From: CAYOWQ01 sp964407695
Lineage (GTDB): Bacteria; Planctomycetota; Phycisphaerae; Phycisphaerales; SM1A02
Length of the DNA stretch: 64,000 nt
Assembly: GCA_964407695.1 (NCBI GenBank)
Contig: CAYOWQ010000005.1
Location: 172,934 to 236,933 of the forward strand
Direction: 5' to 3'
The notes beneath the pieces were generated by a model. It was not told the origin of the DNA. It saw nothing but the letters and a program-made list of their open reading frames with translations, and did not search any database. Made by a program: the position numbers and the translations under genes. Positions 8,477 through 16,693 of the stretch are shown one piece after another (position 1 is the first letter of the stretch; every line of letters begins with the position of its first letter).

Positions 8477-10288
8477 ATGGCCACCCTCATCTCCGCCCGC
8501 GGCCTGTCCAAGACCTTCACGGCCCACACCCTGTTTCGCGGGGTGTCGCTGCAAATCAGCGAGGGTGAGCGGATGGGCATTATCGGGCCCAACGGCGCGG
8601 GGAAATCGACATTGCTGAAGATTCTCGCCGGACTCGAAACGCCCGACGACGGCGAGATCACGCGACGGCGCGGCCTGCGCCAGGTCTATGTCGCCCAACA
8701 GGATGAGTTCGAACCGGACATGTCGGTGATGTCAGTTGTGGAAGGTGCCGACGAAACGCTTGACCGTCACGACGCCGAAACAAGGGCCGCGATCATCCTG
8801 ACCCGGCTTGGATTCAGTGATTTCGACCAGTCGGCCGCCACGCTCTCGGGCGGTTGGCGTAAGCGCCTCGCCATGGCCCGGGCACTGATGCGCGAACCCG
8901 AAGTGCTCCTGCTCGACGAGCCGACGAATCACCTCGATCTCGAAGGAATTGAGTGGCTTGAAGGCTTCGTGCGGCAATCGGAACTGGCCCTCGTGTTCAT
9001 CACCCACGACCGTCGGTTTCTGGAGAACGCTGCAACGCGGATCGTCGAACTCTCCGCGGCCTATCCCGACGGCACGCTCGAAGTCAAAGGCAACTACACC
9101 GAATTCGTCCGTCGGCGCGATGAGTTCCTCGACGGGCAGGCCGCCGCCGAAGCCACGTTGGCCAACATGGTGCGCCGCGATACGGCATGGCTTCAGCAGG
9201 GCATTCAGGCGCGGCGCACTCGAATCAAGACGCACATCGAGGATGCGGCGGATCGACGCGAGGAATTGAAATCCATCCGCGAGCGAAACGACGCCCCAAC
9301 TCGAACCACAACCATCGATTTTCAAGGGACTGAGCGCAAGACGCGGAAGCTGATTGAGTTGAAGGATGTCGCCAAATCGCTCGGCGGGCGATGTCTGTTT
9401 GCCGGGATCGATCTGCTGTTGTCGCCGGGCCGTCGAGTCGGCCTGGTCGGGGTGAACGGTTCGGGCAAGAGCACATTGCTGAAGGTGGTCGGCGGAGAGC
9501 TGGCGCCCGATCAGGGTCACGTATCGCGGGTCGACAACCTCCGGGTCGTGACATTCACCCAGCATCGCTCCGCGTTGAACCCTGAACACACGCTGCACGA
9601 GGCCCTGTGTCCGCATGGCGACTTTGTTGAGTTTGCGGGAAAGGCCATTCACGTCAGCGGATGGGCCCGCCGATTCCTTTTTGCCACCACCCAGCTCCGC
9701 ACCTTTGTGCGGCATCTCTCCGGCGGTGAGCAGGCCCGGGTGATGATCGCCCGATTGATGCTCGAGCCTGCCGACGTGCTCCTGCTTGACGAGCCGACCA
9801 ACGACCTCGACATTCCATCCCTTGAAGTGCTCGAACAATCGCTGCTGGAGTTTCCCGGCGCGATCGTGCTCATCACGCACGATCGGTTCATGATGGAGCG
9901 GGTGGCGACCGAGTTCCTCGCACTCGACGGAGCGGGCGGTGCCCGAGGCGTGGCGTCATACGAGCAGGTCATGGCGGGCGTCGGTCGACGCGAGCCGGAG
10001 GCGCCGACGCCCAGGGCGCCGGCGCCCGTTCCCGATTCCGATCGCGCCAAGCCATCAGGCACGGGCCGAAAGCTGTCCTACAAGGAGCAGCGCGAACTCG
10101 ACGGTATGGAATCCGCGATCAGCGCTGCGGAAGCCAGTGTGGAGTCGCTTCGAGCGAAGACCATGGATCCCGGGGTGCTGGCGGACCATCAGAAAGCTGC
10201 AGCCGCGTTCCAACGCCTCGCTGAGGCGGAGCAACTGGTTGCTGGGCTGTATTCGCGATGGGCCGAGCTCGAATCGGCGCAGCGATGA
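8477..10288 (+). CDS. ABC-F family ATPase, Uup-like
   Basis: 603 residues with two ABC domains and no membrane helices. Walker A motifs are GPNGAGKST and GVNGSGKST; signatures LSGGWRKR and LSGGEQAR; Walker B motifs LLLDEPTNHLD and LLLDEPTNDLD. The inter-domain linker (about 225-300) is charged and helical, as in the ABC-F P-site tRNA-interaction motif. A Pro/Ala-rich stretch (near 520-540) leads to a C-terminal coiled coil (about 545-600), as in Uup. ABC-F proteins act on ribosomes or, for Uup, also on branched DNA. ATG 8477 was chosen because the ABC domain begins there; TACGAT at 8463-8468 is a weak -10 candidate 8 bases upstream. Confidence 0.9.
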   Translation: MATLISARGLSKTFTAHTLFRGVSLQISEGERMGIIGPNGAGKSTLLKILAGLETPDDGEITRRRGLRQVYVAQQDEFEPDMSVMSVVEGADETLDRHDAETRAAIILTRLGFSDFDQSAATLSGGWRKRLAMARALMREPEVLLLDEPTNHLDLEGIEWLEGFVRQSELALVFITHDRRFLENAATRIVELSAAYPDGTLEVKGNYTEFVRRRDEFLDGQAAAEATLANMVRRDTAWLQQGIQARRTRIKTHIEDAADRREELKSIRERNDAPTRTTTIDFQGTERKTRKLIELKDVAKSLGGRCLFAGIDLLLSPGRRVGLVGVNGSGKSTLLKVVGGELAPDQGHVSRVDNLRVVTFTQHRSALNPEHTLHEALCPHGDFVEFAGKAIHVSGWARRFLFATTQLRTFVRHLSGGEQARVMIARLMLEPADVLLLDEPTNDLDIPSLEVLEQSLLEFPGAIVLITHDRFMMERVATEFLALDGAGGARGVASYEQVMAGVGRREPEAPTPRAPAPVPDSDRAKPSGTGRKLSYKEQRELDGMESAISAAEASVESLRAKTMDPGVLADHQKAAAAFQRLAEAEQLVAGLYSRWAELESAQR

Positions 10289-10321
10289 ACGTCCTGCCCG
10301 ACTCAATCAACATCAGGAAAC

Positions 10322-10356
10322 GGCACGCGGACACGATGCGATCGTGCCCGCGTGCC
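10322..10356. terminator. Hairpin between convergent genes
   Basis: GGCACGCGG (10322-10330) pairs with CCGCGTGCC (10348-10356), with an inner stem CACGAT/ATCGTG. It sits midway between the stops of the ABC-F gene and the leftward dockerin gene. There is no strong T run, so it may be a shared weak terminator. Confidence 0.5.
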
Positions 10357-10384
10357 TCTGCATGTCGAGGGCGGTGAAACCCGA

Positions 10385-11320
10385 TCAGCGGCAATCTCCC
10401 CACGCGGCCAACAGCAGGCCAAGGTCCGCGGAGTTGACTTCGCCGCTGCCATCGAGGTCGGCAAACTCGTCGTCTTCTCCCCACACGGTGAGCAGCACGC
10501 CAAGGTCAGCTCCGTCGATGTCTCCGTCGTGGTCGATATCGCCGAGGCACCCCGCCTGATCGATTGAAACGAGCGGAATATCAAACTCGGGCTCGCCACG
10601 GTCGTTGAGAACCTGAATGAGAATCAGACCGACCTCGGGGGCATAGAGCTTGTTGTCCGAGAGTTCAGGTCCATCGAACAGATTTCCCTCCGATGTGTTC
10701 AACACATCACGAAAGGTGCCCACGTCGAGCTCGACGACATCTTCGGTGCCGGTCACGACCGCAAAGTCCAGAGCGACCGTTGGGGCATACTCCTGGAAGT
10801 ACTCGTCGCCAACCTCCGGCCTGGCCAGCATGATGGCCCCCGGGAAATTCTGGATGCCGTCAGCAATCCACGATCCTCCGTGGTCGATGTCGATCAGGCG
10901 TCCGCGACTGTCGTAGTTGTAGTTCTCAACATACTCACCGAAGTACCACACCGTGCCGTCATCCGATTGGGCATACCAGTCGAGGGCCACTTCGACCAGA
11001 ACGCCATCCAGAAAACTTGAGTCGCGGATCTCGCGGGTCTCGACGCCGAGGATGGTCTTGGTCTTCAACGAGACGAAGGTTTCGATGCGCTCGACGCGTC
11101 CATCCTCCACCCTCCCTTCATAGACGAGAAATGTCCCCGGATCGAGAGGGAAGTAGGGGTGCTCGCTTGTGGAACTGAGGCTTCCGAACGTTGCCTTCGA
11201 CCAGTCCGGCAGGTCCGGGTCCGGCGAACCGCCCTGAGAGACTGTCGCTCCGGCGACCATGACAATGGTCGCGAAGATGTCTCCGAATCGCCGTCCGTCC
11301 TGATTGCACATCTGGCTCAT
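10385..11320 (-). CDS. Exported protein with two C-terminal dockerin-like repeats
   Basis: 311 residues. The N-terminus (MSQMCNQDGRRFGDIFATI) leads into a hydrophobic, signal-like segment ending near GGSPDPD. The central region (about 40-245) is beta-rich and acidic, with no motif I recognise. Two repeats close the protein: GDIDHDGDIDGADLGVLL and ADLDGSGEVNSADLGLLL, each followed by a xxWG motif. The start at 11320 has AAGGAC 7 bases upstream, better than the in-frame start 27 bases earlier. It has the same tail architecture as the genes at 6682 and 62400, but the preceding domains differ. Probably secreted; function unknown. Confidence 0.75.
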   Translation of the reverse strand: MSQMCNQDGRRFGDIFATIVMVAGATVSQGGSPDPDLPDWSKATFGSLSSTSEHPYFPLDPGTFLVYEGRVEDGRVERIETFVSLKTKTILGVETREIRDSSFLDGVLVEVALDWYAQSDDGTVWYFGEYVENYNYDSRGRLIDIDHGGSWIADGIQNFPGAIMLARPEVGDEYFQEYAPTVALDFAVVTGTEDVVELDVGTFRDVLNTSEGNLFDGPELSDNKLYAPEVGLILIQVLNDRGEPEFDIPLVSIDQAGCLGDIDHDGDIDGADLGVLLTVWGEDDEFADLDGSGEVNSADLGLLLAAWGDCR

Positions 11321-11582
11321 GGTGTGTGTCCTTGTCTGAGAGATCAATCGCGCGTCGATGCGCAGCGCATCGACGAACCACGCACAACGAACCTACCGTC
11401 GCCACACGCGCCGGCATGACGCAATCATGACCGACCCGCGCTCTATTCCCCATCTCGTCATTCAGCGATCATGTATCGGGTTGATCGTCATCGCTGTCAT
11501 CATCAGTTCATCATCAATGCGGCGGATCGATCCCGACCGTCTCGACCGTGCTGAGATCATTGCACATCCATACACTGCATCC

Positions 11583-11999
11583 ATGCCCACCATCTTCGAC
11601 AAGATCATCGCCGGCGAAATTCCGTGTCACAAGGTGTACGAGGATGACCACGTGCTCGCCTTCCTCGATATCGGCCCACTCGCCGAGGGCCATACCCTCG
11701 TCGTGCCCAAGGAGGCCAAGGCCCATCTGCACGAACTCTCCGACGAATCCGCCGCGGCCATCGGTCGCGTGCTGCCCCGGCTTTGTCGAGCGGTGCTGAG
11801 CGCCACCGGCGCAACGGCTTACAACATACTTCAGAACAATGGTGCCGAGGCGCATCAGGCGGTGATGCACGTGCACTTTCACATCATTCCCCGCCGCGGC
11901 TCGGAAGGGCTCGGCCTCACGTGGAACGCCGGAACACTGCAGCCGGATCGCGCCAAGACGCTGGTCGCCGCGATCACCAGCGCCTTGGCGAGTTCGTGA
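11583..11999 (+). CDS. HIT family nucleotide hydrolase/transferase
   Basis: 138 residues with the histidine-triad motif HVHFHIIP in the C-terminal half. The N-terminal FDKIIAGEIPCHKVYEDD pattern is typical of the Hint/HinT branch. Such proteins hydrolyse nucleoside phosphoramidates such as AMP-lysine. The start at 11583 matches the family N-terminus exactly; a TACACT box (11570-11575) ends 7 bases upstream, so the mRNA may be leaderless. The last 26 bases overlap the 3' end of the convergent lipoprotein gene. Confidence 0.92.
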   Translation: MPTIFDKIIAGEIPCHKVYEDDHVLAFLDIGPLAEGHTLVVPKEAKAHLHELSDESAAAIGRVLPRLCRAVLSATGATAYNILQNNGAEAHQAVMHVHFHIIPRRGSEGLGLTWNAGTLQPDRAKTLVAAITSALASS

Positions 12000-12783
12000 C
12001 CTCATCGACAGCGCCCGCAGCGCTGGCGGGTCCGTAGCTCGACACGACGCCATTCCACATCGTCTCAATCTGCCCCACGAGCGCATCAAACGCTTCGGTC
12101 TCCGCCGCTCGGCGCGATGCATCGGCCGCATCCTCGCTGGTCCAGGCGTTGGCGAGTCGCGAATCCTTGGCGCTGCCCTCGGCGGTGCCATACACGTATC
12201 CGTTCCGCGTATCGATCAACACCGCTGACGCGGTGCTGTTGACCCGGGCCGAGCGATCAGGGAAGAGGCCCAGCGTAATCAGTCCAAGCGGCTCGACCGG
12301 AGTATCAACATCGAATCTCGTATCGAACGTGTAGAGCAAGACCATATCAGCCTGAAGTCGGGCTGCCGCAGCCCGAAGATCTCGCTCGGCGTCGATTCTT
12401 TCCGGCAGGAGCAGGCGACCCACAGGAGCGATGCCGCTCACCATGGGAAGCTTGTGCAGCCGCGCAAACTGTTCGTCGGTCTCAACGTCGCGCGTGGTCA
12501 CCACCGTGATGCGTCCGCTGCCATACCCATCGTTCGTATACGACCTGTATCCAGACCCCTGCACGCGCACTACCGCGATATTGGCCGGGAAGTGAGCGAG
12601 CGGCTTCCGATCCATCGCGTGCTGGATATCTCCATCGGTCAGCAGAAGGCTTTCTTCCGGAGTGATTCCAAGGGCCTGAAAATCGGCCCTCGCGCCGGGC
12701 GTTGAATACGAACTCGCGCACCCGGCAATGAACACCAAGGCGAACGTGCTCGCGACTGAAGCGATCCACCCCATACGTTTCAT
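11974..12783 (-). CDS. Predicted lipoprotein of unknown function
   Basis: 269 residues. The signal peptide MKRMGWIASVASTFALVFIAGCASSYS has a lipobox (IAGC), so lipidation and cleavage before Cys by signal peptidase II (lspA at 28152) are expected. The mature domain has the pattern of a predicted envelope-stress-type lipoprotein: an Arg/Asp-rich segment, then RAAAARLQADMVLLYTFDTRF, resembling the nucleotide-independent TolB-like or GNA1162-like fold, but I cannot name the family. Start is fixed by GAGGAG 7 bases upstream of the ATG at 12783. The C-terminal 26 bases overlap the HIT gene. Confidence 0.75.
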   Translation of the reverse strand: MKRMGWIASVASTFALVFIAGCASSYSTPGARADFQALGITPEESLLLTDGDIQHAMDRKPLAHFPANIAVVRVQGSGYRSYTNDGYGSGRITVVTTRDVETDEQFARLHKLPMVSGIAPVGRLLLPERIDAERDLRAAAARLQADMVLLYTFDTRFDVDTPVEPLGLITLGLFPDRSARVNSTASAVLIDTRNGYVYGTAEGSAKDSRLANAWTSEDAADASRRAAETEAFDALVGQIETMWNGVVSSYGPASAAGAVDEVTNSPRRW

Positions 12784-13012
12784 GCGTTGCTCTCCTCGAA
12801 CGAGTAGATGACCTGCCACGACACACTTGACCGCTGTTGGAGACAACGCGGATCGGCTCAGTATTCCCCATGGAGCAGTGTGCCCAAGACAGAAGTTCGT
12901 AACTCACGGATGTCTCATGTGTTGCAACATCTCGCTTGCCCCCATCTTGGTGCGCTTCGATTGACATGGCACGATCAAACACATCTTCCTGACCCCATGC
13001 GGTCAGTCGGTC

Positions 13013-13018
13013 TATCCT
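13013..13018 (+). promoter_or_regulatory. Candidate -10 box giving a leaderless mRNA
   Basis: TATCCT ends 6 bases before the ATG at 13025. A CTGACC hexamer (12989-12994) lies 18 bp upstream as a candidate -35. No Shine-Dalgarno is present. Confidence 0.45.
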
Positions 13019-13024
13019 CGATCC

Positions 13025-13921
13025 ATGGCTGCTCAACCCAGGATTCTCATCAGCGGCGCATCAGGGCTGGTGGGCACTGCGCTCCAAAGGTCGTTGGCGA
13101 ATCGCGCTGAGGTCGTCACACTCGTCCGTAGACCTCCCCGGAATGCCAGCGAAGTCGAATGGCGCCCAAGCGAGAACGTCCTTGATCTCGGTTCGGCCGG
13201 CTCCTTCGACGGTGTCATCAACCTCTCCGGAGAAAACATCGCCGGGGGTCGCTGGTCCGCGAAGCGCAAACACGCGATCGAGGCAAGCCGGGTGCAATCG
13301 ACCGACCTGCTCGCACGAACCATCGCTTCGCTTAATCCGAAGCCCAGGTTCCTCATCAACGCCTCCGCAATCGGCTACTACGGCAATCGAGGTGACGAGG
13401 TGGTCGATGAATCCTCCGAGCCGGGCAGTGGCTTTCTGCCGGATACCTGCCGGAAGTGGGAGGCAGCCACCACACCCGCGGCCGAGGCGGGCATTCGCGT
13501 AGCGCTGGTGCGAATCGGCGTCGTTCTCGCTCGCGATGGCGGCATGCTGAAGACCCTTCTTCCGCCTTTCAAGCTGGGTCTGGGCGGCCCGGTCGGTTCG
13601 GGGCGGCAGTTCATCAGTTGGATATGGCTGCGAGATCTCGTCCGGGTGATCGAGTTCTGCATGGATCACGACGTACATGGGCCAATCAACGCCGTGGCTG
13701 GTGCCGCCACCAACCGAGATTTCGGCCGCACACTGGCTTCCGTGCTGCATCGGCCGTTTCTGTTTCCGTTGCCGGGATTTGTAGTCAAGGCCGTGTTTGG
13801 CGAGATGGGTCGTGCCCTGATTCTTTCGAGTACCCATGTGAAGAGCCGTGTTCTCCAAGAGGCCGGATTTCAGTTTGAAAAGCCTTCCCTCGATGCAGTG
13901 CTTAAGGCCGAACTCACGTAG
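13025..13921 (+). CDS. TIGR01777 family NAD(P)-dependent epimerase/dehydratase (YfcH-like)
   Basis: 298-residue short-chain dehydrogenase-like protein. The Rossmann motif GASGLVGTAL is at residues 10-19. The family-specific segments INLSGENIAGGRW and INASAIGYYGNRG follow, and a C-terminal DUF1731-type domain begins around residue 250 (FPLPGFVVKAVFGEMG). The substrate is unknown throughout the family. The ATG has no ribosome binding site, but a -10-like box stands just upstream. The photolyase gene follows 94 bases later on the same strand, a pairing seen in other genomes and compatible with a light or oxidative stress role, though that link is inference. Confidence 0.92.
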   Translation: MAAQPRILISGASGLVGTALQRSLANRAEVVTLVRRPPRNASEVEWRPSENVLDLGSAGSFDGVINLSGENIAGGRWSAKRKHAIEASRVQSTDLLARTIASLNPKPRFLINASAIGYYGNRGDEVVDESSEPGSGFLPDTCRKWEAATTPAAEAGIRVALVRIGVVLARDGGMLKTLLPPFKLGLGGPVGSGRQFISWIWLRDLVRVIEFCMDHDVHGPINAVAGAATNRDFGRTLASVLHRPFLFPLPGFVVKAVFGEMGRALILSSTHVKSRVLQEAGFQFEKPSLDAVLKAELT

Positions 13922-14015
13922 CAAAAACATCAGAATCTGATGGCGTTGCGTCGTCGAACAATGGACACGCGCCAACCGGCGGCGCCTTTATTCACTCAAG
14001 GGTCAGACAATTCTC

Positions 14016-15476
14016 ATGAACTCGATCGTCTGGTTTCGGCACGACCTTCGACTTGACGATCATGCCGCGCTTTGCGCTGCGGCCCGGCGAGGAAACGTGA
14101 TTCCCGTATTCATCCATGCGCCGAAGGAGGAAGGCGACTGGCCCGCCGGAGGAGCATCTCGCTGGTGGCTTCATCAGTCGCTCGCGGCACTCGACCGATC
14201 GCTCAATTCCCGCGGCAGCCGCCTGATTCTCCGGCAGGGGCCGGCGCTCGACTCCATTCGCTCGTTGATTCAGGAAACCAGCGCGGACGCCGTGTACTGG
14301 TCGCGACGCTACGAGCCGGCGTCCATCGAGTGCGATTCACGAGTCAAGTCCGCGTTGATTGAAGACGGAATCGAGGTCAGGAGCTTCTGCAGCAACCTGC
14401 TCTTCGAGCCGTGGGAGGTCTCCAACAAGGAATGCCAACCCTACAAGGTCTTCACTCCGTTCTGGAAACGGTGTCTTCAGGACGACCCTCCGGCAGAACC
14501 ACTTCACCCGCCAACATTGAGCGCGCCGGCTCGGTGGCCCCAATCCGCCCCTCTCAAATCGCTCGATCTGGAACCGCGCATCGATTGGGCCGCGGGCATG
14601 CGCGCGGTCTGGTCTCCGGGTGAAGCCGGCGCCAACGAGCGCCTCCGCCAATTCCTTGAATCAGCCCTCGCCGGCTATCCCGATGGTCGAGACCGGCCCG
14701 ATACCGAAGGCACGTCGCGGCTCTCGCCTCACCTTCATTTCGGCGAAATCAGCCCCCGACGGATCTGGCACGAAGTCATGGCAGCACTGTCCCGTCCGGG
14801 TGGCCGCGGGCTCCATCAGGGCACCGAAAAATTCCTCGCCGAGGTCGGCTGGAGGGAGTTTGCCCATCACATCCTCTACCACTTCCCAGCCACGGCCACG
14901 CAGCCGCTCCGCTCCGAATTCGCCCGATTTCCCTGGCGGGACGATCACGAATCGCGTTGCGCTTGGCAAATGGGAAGGACGGGATACCCGATTGTTGACG
15001 CCGGCATGCGGCAACTCTGGCACACCGGCTGGATGCACAACCGTGTTCGAATGATCGTGGCGTCGTTTCTGACCAAACATCTCCTGCTGCCTTGGCAGGC
15101 CGGTGCGGCATGGTTCTGGAATACGTTGGTCGATGCCGACCTCGCCAGCAACACCCTCGGGTGGCAATGGACCGCGGGGTGCGGTGCTGATGCAGCTCCC
15201 TATTTTCGAATCTTCAATCCGGTTCTGCAGGGCGAAAAGTTCGATCCGGACGGAACGTACGTTCGCCGGTGGGTTCCCGAACTCCGTCAGATTCCCGCAG
15301 ACAGGATTCACAAGCCGTGGATGGCTTCACGGGCCGCGTTGGCGGATTGGGGCGTGCGGCTGGGCGAGAATTATCCCGAACCAATCGTCGATCATTCTGA
15401 CGCTCGGGCCCGCGCCCTCCATGCACTGGCGACGATCTCGCAGGAAAAGGCCGCCCGGTCCAACAAGGACGGCTAA
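14016..15476 (+). CDS. phrB: Deoxyribodipyrimidine photolyase (class I CPD photolyase/cryptochrome family)
   Basis: 486 residues. It repairs UV-induced cyclobutane pyrimidine dimers using light, FADH- and an antenna chromophore. The N-terminal antenna domain begins VWFRHDLRLDDH. The C-terminal FAD domain contains WREFAHHILYHFP, TGYPIVDAGMRQLW and TGWMHNRVRM, and the tryptophans used for FAD photoreduction appear conserved (WAGCG-type region NTLGWQWTAGCGADAAPYFRIFNP). The bacterial CPD photolyase length and motifs are complete. No Shine-Dalgarno is seen before the ATG. It is convergent with the gene ending at 15478, with one base between stops. Confidence 0.95.
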   Translation: MNSIVWFRHDLRLDDHAALCAAARRGNVIPVFIHAPKEEGDWPAGGASRWWLHQSLAALDRSLNSRGSRLILRQGPALDSIRSLIQETSADAVYWSRRYEPASIECDSRVKSALIEDGIEVRSFCSNLLFEPWEVSNKECQPYKVFTPFWKRCLQDDPPAEPLHPPTLSAPARWPQSAPLKSLDLEPRIDWAAGMRAVWSPGEAGANERLRQFLESALAGYPDGRDRPDTEGTSRLSPHLHFGEISPRRIWHEVMAALSRPGGRGLHQGTEKFLAEVGWREFAHHILYHFPATATQPLRSEFARFPWRDDHESRCAWQMGRTGYPIVDAGMRQLWHTGWMHNRVRMIVASFLTKHLLLPWQAGAAWFWNTLVDADLASNTLGWQWTAGCGADAAPYFRIFNPVLQGEKFDPDGTYVRRWVPELRQIPADRIHKPWMASRAALADWGVRLGENYPEPIVDHSDARARALHALATISQEKAARSNKDG

Positions 15477-15477
15477 G

Positions 15478-16662
15478 TCAGGGCGAAGGTGTCGCCGCCG
15501 CAGCGTGGTACCACGCGGTCTCACCGTCGACTTTCACTGGCGCGAGCAGGTGTAGGCGGCAGGGGACGTCCTGCATCTCAAGAAGCTGATCCGGAGACGC
15601 AACGAAGAGATGCATGATGACTTCGGAATCGGCATCCATTCGCCGGTCGGCCAACGAGAGAATCGTCCGGTGCGCCATGGCCCATTGTTTGGCCCTCAGC
15701 CCCCGGGCGAGCCGTTCACCGGTGCACAGGAGATGAAGGGTTCCGTCCCGATCAAGACCCCACTCTGTCTCCGGCACGAGCGGACACTCAAATGATGCAG
15801 GATGCAGGTCGGTGAGGTAGGAGATCAGTTTCGGGGCTTGCAGCGCGGTCGTTGAGACCGGATGTCGATTTCGATCCGACGGCTTCGGGGCAATCGACAC
15901 TCGAGCCGAAGCAGACCGCGGAACGTCAATGGTCGGAGGTTCCATCACCGGTTTCTTGGGGCTCGGTCGTTCATGGCAATTGCGTTGAAGATCCTGGATC
16001 AGGTCCAGCGCAGAGTCCAACGTGGCCCCCCCCGGAAACGGCAGTGGGCCGCTCGACTCCATGGCGTCGATGCGTTGAATCGATTCGCCGTGCGGAAGGG
16101 TGACGCCCAGGAACGTCGCGATCGTGCGCCGAAGCTTCTCCGCCACCTCAAGAGATCGTTCAGGCTCGGCCCCGAGGATCACCAGCCGCGGAAGCGGCCC
16201 CGAACCGTCAATCGGTCCCGACTCCACAATCTCCTTGACGAGTCGATACGCCGCGACCACCGCAGCCTCGTCCGCGCCGGTTAGCACCGCAATGCTTCCG
16301 ATCTCCGCCTCCATGATCTCCGATCTGCGGGCATGAGCCGGTGGCTTGATGATCCAGCGGCGAATCCGGCACTCGCGGAGCCAATCAACGGTCTCGTCAG
16401 GCGACTTCGGCATCGGTGCTTCGCCGTGAAACACTTCCACCAGCGGCTCGGTTCCATCCAGTCGCACCAGCGCAGTGGCGCCGAGTCGCCGGGCACACGT
16501 TTCCGCAAACTGCGCCAGCCACATCGCTCCCATGACCGGCAGGTTTCCGCAGATGGCCACGTCGATCGCCGACGATGCCCCGCGGTCCCCGCCACGGCCT
16601 TCCTCTGTCTGGGTCAGGAAGAGGGCGGCGAGCTCATCAAATGGGTCGGCGGCTGCAGGCAT
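15478..16662 (-). CDS. P-loop-less MinD/FlhG-like protein downstream of ParA-CBM
   Basis: 394 residues, no confident family. Residues 30-200 can be laid over a MinD/FlhG ATPase: a strand IDVAICGN followed by LPVMGAMWLAQFAETCARRLGA where the Walker A (GKGGVGKT) should be, then a helix and LVRLDG in place of LLVDAD. The later segment IAVLTGADEAAVVAAYRLVKEIVE matches the V-T-x-P-E-x-T-A-x-x-D-A-Y-x-L-I-K segment, and AEKLRRTIATFLGVTLPH matches the MinD/FlhG C-terminal part. The P-loop Lys and Thr are absent, so ATP hydrolysis is unlikely. The C-terminal 180 residues are unrelated and Ser/Pro-rich at first. The gene starts 31 bases after the ParA gene, certainly the same operon. This reading is inference from motif spacing. 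Confidence 0.55.
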   Translation of the reverse strand: MPAAADPFDELAALFLTQTEEGRGGDRGASSAIDVAICGNLPVMGAMWLAQFAETCARRLGATALVRLDGTEPLVEVFHGEAPMPKSPDETVDWLRECRIRRWIIKPPAHARRSEIMEAEIGSIAVLTGADEAAVVAAYRLVKEIVESGPIDGSGPLPRLVILGAEPERSLEVAEKLRRTIATFLGVTLPHGESIQRIDAMESSGPLPFPGGATLDSALDLIQDLQRNCHERPSPKKPVMEPPTIDVPRSASARVSIAPKPSDRNRHPVSTTALQAPKLISYLTDLHPASFECPLVPETEWGLDRDGTLHLLCTGERLARGLRAKQWAMAHRTILSLADRRMDADSEVIMHLFVASPDQLLEMQDVPCRLHLLAPVKVDGETAWYHAAAATPSP

Positions 16663-16693
16663 GTGTCAATCGATCGGCAAGAGTGCTTTGTGT

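Noticed and set aside
8732..9880. 382-codon open frame on the minus strand
   Set aside because: It lies entirely opposite the ABC-F ATPase, whose motifs are complete; the frame has no family features and is a by-product of GC-rich codons.
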